NCBI GenBank assembly: GCA_003490145.1
Contig: QULQ01000001.1
Span: forward strand, 310,001 to 374,000
Source: Lachnospiraceae bacterium OM04-12BH
GTDB taxonomy: Bacteria > Bacillota > Clostridia > Lachnospirales > Lachnospiraceae
Length of the DNA: 64,000 bases
Direction of reading: 5' to 3'
Of the stretch, positions 61,805 to 64,000 are shown in pieces. Under the pieces are notes generated by a model, which had not been told where the DNA came from, ran no database searches, and saw nothing but the letters and a program-made list of their open reading frames with translations. Each line of letters opens with the position of its first letter. The first letter of the stretch is position 1. Position numbers and translations under genes: made by a program.

Positions 61805-64000
61805 TTAGCTATGCTCCTTCATATAGATCTGAACCCGGTTCTGGATAATATCAGCTGTTTCCTTCGCTGACTTCTGTCCCTTGAAGAAGGCACCGGTTTC
61901 TTCTGTAATAATGTTGATCAGTTCCTCATTTACAGATGTGGATGCTTTCTCTGCCGACTCAATAATAGTCCTGACTGCATCAATCTCTTCCTGGGTTGCT
62001 GCATAAATATCTATTTCATAGTCATCATACCCCCAGCTCGTCTTCATCTGCTCTACCTGGTTGCCATTGGCATCGGTCGTATATTCCTTTTCCATGTCCT
62101 TTGCAAACTGCTTTTCCAGTGCAGACCGCTTTACCGGGAATCCCCAAGACATACTGTTCTCAGCTACCAGTCCCTCCTGATATTCATCAGAAAGCAGTGT
62201 GCTCACAAATGCCCATGCACCATCTTTATGCTTTGAGGATGCGTTGATGGCCACGCTGCCACTGGTACTGGTGATCATATTTCCCTTTCTGTCCACATCA
62301 GGATATCCGATAAAGTTTACCTTTTCTCCAAACAAACCATTATACATCTGATATTCCTGCACAGAATCAAAGGAGGTCTGCATCAGAAGCACCTTATCTC
62401 CACGGATCTTTGCACTGATGCCATCACCCTCAGTAGAATAATTGATGTCCTCATCATCCGGGAATTTTGCTGCAAACTCCAGTACTCTTGCAAAATCTTC
62501 CCCATCAAAAGAGCTTTCTCCGGTCTCCCAGTTCATGAATTCATTCATATTATTATATATGCAGTAATAGAACACCATTGACCTGCTTCCATAATCAAAG
62601 ATATTCTCCACATTATTCTGCTCTACAAAATCCAGCATTTCGCTTAAGGTCCATCCCGGACTGCTGAGCTTACTTGCTTTTACCATGGTCGTGCTGATCA
62701 CAAACTGTGGAATGACCGCATAAAGTTTTCCATCTATTTCATAAGCCTTAAATACGTTTTCAAGATAATCAGAACGATTTATCCCGGCTTTGTCCATATA
62801 TGGATAAAGATCCTCAAATACACCCATGCTGGCATACTGGTTATAATCAATATTGGTAATATCTATGATATCCGGACCTGTCCCGCTTACAATATCATTA
62901 TTGAACTGAGTCACGCCTGTCGTATAATCATCTGTATTATAGGATTTCACTGTAATGTGATATTTATTACTGCTCTTATTAAAATCAATGATATTTTTTC
63001 GAAGATCCTGATTGATATACAGTGCACCAACAGTGATCTCCTCCTTCTGCTGTACCTCAGAAGCAGGGGTCTTCGTGAGAAGTACCAGTGAATAGCTGGC
63101 ATCATAAGAAGAATCACCGGAATAAGCCCGTGTCAACACATAATATCTGCCATCTGACAGTTTCCCGATATCCTGTACATCATCTGAATTGATATCCGCG
63201 TCAAGCCAGTCAAACAGTGCTTCCGATTTATCTTCTGCTGGATCATAGGAATATACCGTAGTTCCATCACTTACCAGCACCTGTGTACCATCATTTTCAT
63301 AAAAATTAAGTCCGTAATTTTTATTCAGGGAATCACTCTTTATGGGACTTCCAATTGTCTTTATCGTGCTGTCAACCGGATAGATTTCAAAGCCTTCGCC
63401 ACCCCACATGCAGACATATATCTTTCCGCCTGCTGTAAATGCACTGTTGACCCAGTTACCTCCAAGATCGATACTTGTTTTCTTCTCTCCCTGTGTACTG
63501 ACAACTTCGATCGACTGGTCTGTTATCAGATAGATCAGACCTTCTCCATCTGTCAGCATATACTGAATATAGCTGTTTTCATCCAGCACATCAAAATTTT
63601 CTGTGCTGATCACAGATCCATCCTCTGTGGAAAGTACATAAAGATCTGTATGATAAGTATACTCTGCTTCAGATTCTGCAGTAAATCCGGGATCTATAGG
63701 TTCATCTGGCAGAACCGCTTCCTCAGTATCTACCAAACCAACTGCTTCATCACTGTCAGCTGTAGTCTGCGAGCCTTCATACCAGTCCACAACAGCTATC
63801 AGATTTCCTTCTTCATTCAGGAAGCTCTGCCGCACAGATGCATTTTCCGGCAGATCCAGGTATCTTTCCTGCAGCTCTTCTGTTGAAAAATCATACTGGA
63901 ACAAAGCGTTGCTGCTCGTTTCAACAGCCTGATCCCACTTATTTCCTACCATCAGGAGTTTATCTCCATTCTGGAGGATCGCCGAAAAATATTCGGCATC
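61805..64000 (-). CDS. Large solute-binding lipoprotein (N-terminus beyond window)
   Basis: The frame is open through the right edge; an internal ATG at 63952 is not the start, because coding continues upstream (DAEYFSAILQNGDKLL). About 732 residues are visible. The N-terminal visible ~320 residues show propeller-like blades (VVDWYEGSQTTADS, YVLSTEDGSVIS, VSTQGEKKTSIDLGGNWVNSAFTAGGKIYVCMWGG); the rest is a solute-binding domain (NKYHITVKSY, DIVSGTGPDIIDI, SVAINASSKHKDGAWAF). It is a paralogue of the lipoprotein at 54.4-56.7 kb. First visible gene of the transport operon; signal peptide lies outside the window. Confidence 0.87.
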   Translation of the reverse strand, partial: DAEYFSAILQNGDKLLMVGNKWDQAVETSSNALFQYDFSTEELQERYLDLPENASVRQSFLNEEGNLIAVVDWYEGSQTTADSDEAVGLVDTEEAVLPDEPIDPGFTAESEAEYTYHTDLYVLSTEDGSVISTENFDVLDENSYIQYMLTDGEGLIYLITDQSIEVVSTQGEKKTSIDLGGNWVNSAFTAGGKIYVCMWGGEGFEIYPVDSTIKTIGSPIKSDSLNKNYGLNFYENDGTQVLVSDGTTVYSYDPAEDKSEALFDWLDADINSDDVQDIGKLSDGRYYVLTRAYSGDSSYDASYSLVLLTKTPASEVQQKEEITVGALYINQDLRKNIIDFNKSSNKYHITVKSYNTDDYTTGVTQFNNDIVSGTGPDIIDITNIDYNQYASMGVFEDLYPYMDKAGINRSDYLENVFKAYEIDGKLYAVIPQFVISTTMVKASKLSSPGWTLSEMLDFVEQNNVENIFDYGSRSMVFYYCIYNNMNEFMNWETGESSFDGEDFARVLEFAAKFPDDEDINYSTEGDGISAKIRGDKVLLMQTSFDSVQEYQMYNGLFGEKVNFIGYPDVDRKGNMITSTSGSVAINASSKHKDGAWAFVSTLLSDEYQEGLVAENSMSWGFPVKRSALEKQFAKDMEKEYTTDANGNQVEQMKTSWGYDDYEIDIYAATQEEIDAVRTIIESAEKASTSVNEELINIITEETGAFFKGQKSAKETADIIQNRVQIYMKEHS

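Overview
The window is a chromosomal segment from a low-to-mid-GC, spore-forming, Gram-positive anaerobe, most likely a Lachnospiraceae-type Clostridia. Evidence for this is the presence of spoIVA, a long-form PRPP synthetase, the pta-ackA acetate pathway, and a cell-division/ribosome/lipid gene order (plsX-acpP-rnc-smc-ftsY ... ylxM-ffh-rpsP-khpA-rimM-trmD-rplS-lepB-rbgA-rnhB) that matches the conserved Firmicutes arrangement known from Bacillus subtilis. Almost all genes lie on the minus strand; only prs and tmcAL are on the plus strand. I see no tRNA, rRNA, CRISPR array or intact mobile element.

Layout from left to right. 1-5785: a nucleoside-salvage operon transcribed leftwards from a good sigma-A promoter (punA, cdd, an adenosine/SAH-type deaminase), continuing into a chemoreceptor and a membrane-anchored MutS-family ATPase cut by the window edge. 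5887-7462: spoIVA with a near-perfect sigma-E promoter and a terminator. 7.5-14.05 kb: an accessory block with a LanFEG-type lantibiotic-immunity ABC transporter plus its own two-component system (similar in layout to the Cpr systems), an isoprenylcysteine-methyltransferase-like membrane protein, a DUF3795-kinase fusion of different base composition, and a broken ABC ATPase. 14.06-22.5 kb: a long housekeeping run (DUF512 radical-SAM protein, der, plsY, gpsA, two unknown membrane-anchored proteins, tyrS, a zinc metallopeptidase, a cysteine-cluster protein). 22.5-27.2 kb: prs, then a large sensor kinase and its regulator.

27.25-37.55 kb: pgeF, yraN, an orphan FlhB C-terminal domain and a FliK-like protein, rnhB, two signal peptidases flanking rbgA, rplS with a probable L19 leader, trmD, rimM, khpA, rpsP, ffh, ylxM. 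37.6-40.5 kb: an AraC regulator, a membrane-anchored GH25 protein and a YitT-family protein. 40.6-51.7 kb: ilvA, ftsY, smc, rnc, acpP, plsX, rpmF, yceD, ackA, pta, with several clear promoters and terminators. 51.76-53.0 kb: tmcAL.

53.05-64 kb: the most unusual region. It is a tightly packed leftward gene set with two very large paralogous solute-binding lipoproteins, a MalF/MalG-type permease pair, a 692-residue HlyD-like adaptor with a very long coiled coil, a two-TM protein resembling the extracytoplasmic core of MacB/FtsX transporters, and a membrane-bound diguanylate cyclase. No ATPase is encoded with them here. The combination of importer parts and exporter-like parts is the best candidate for an undescribed system. 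Functions are inferred by reading the proteins; no database search was run.
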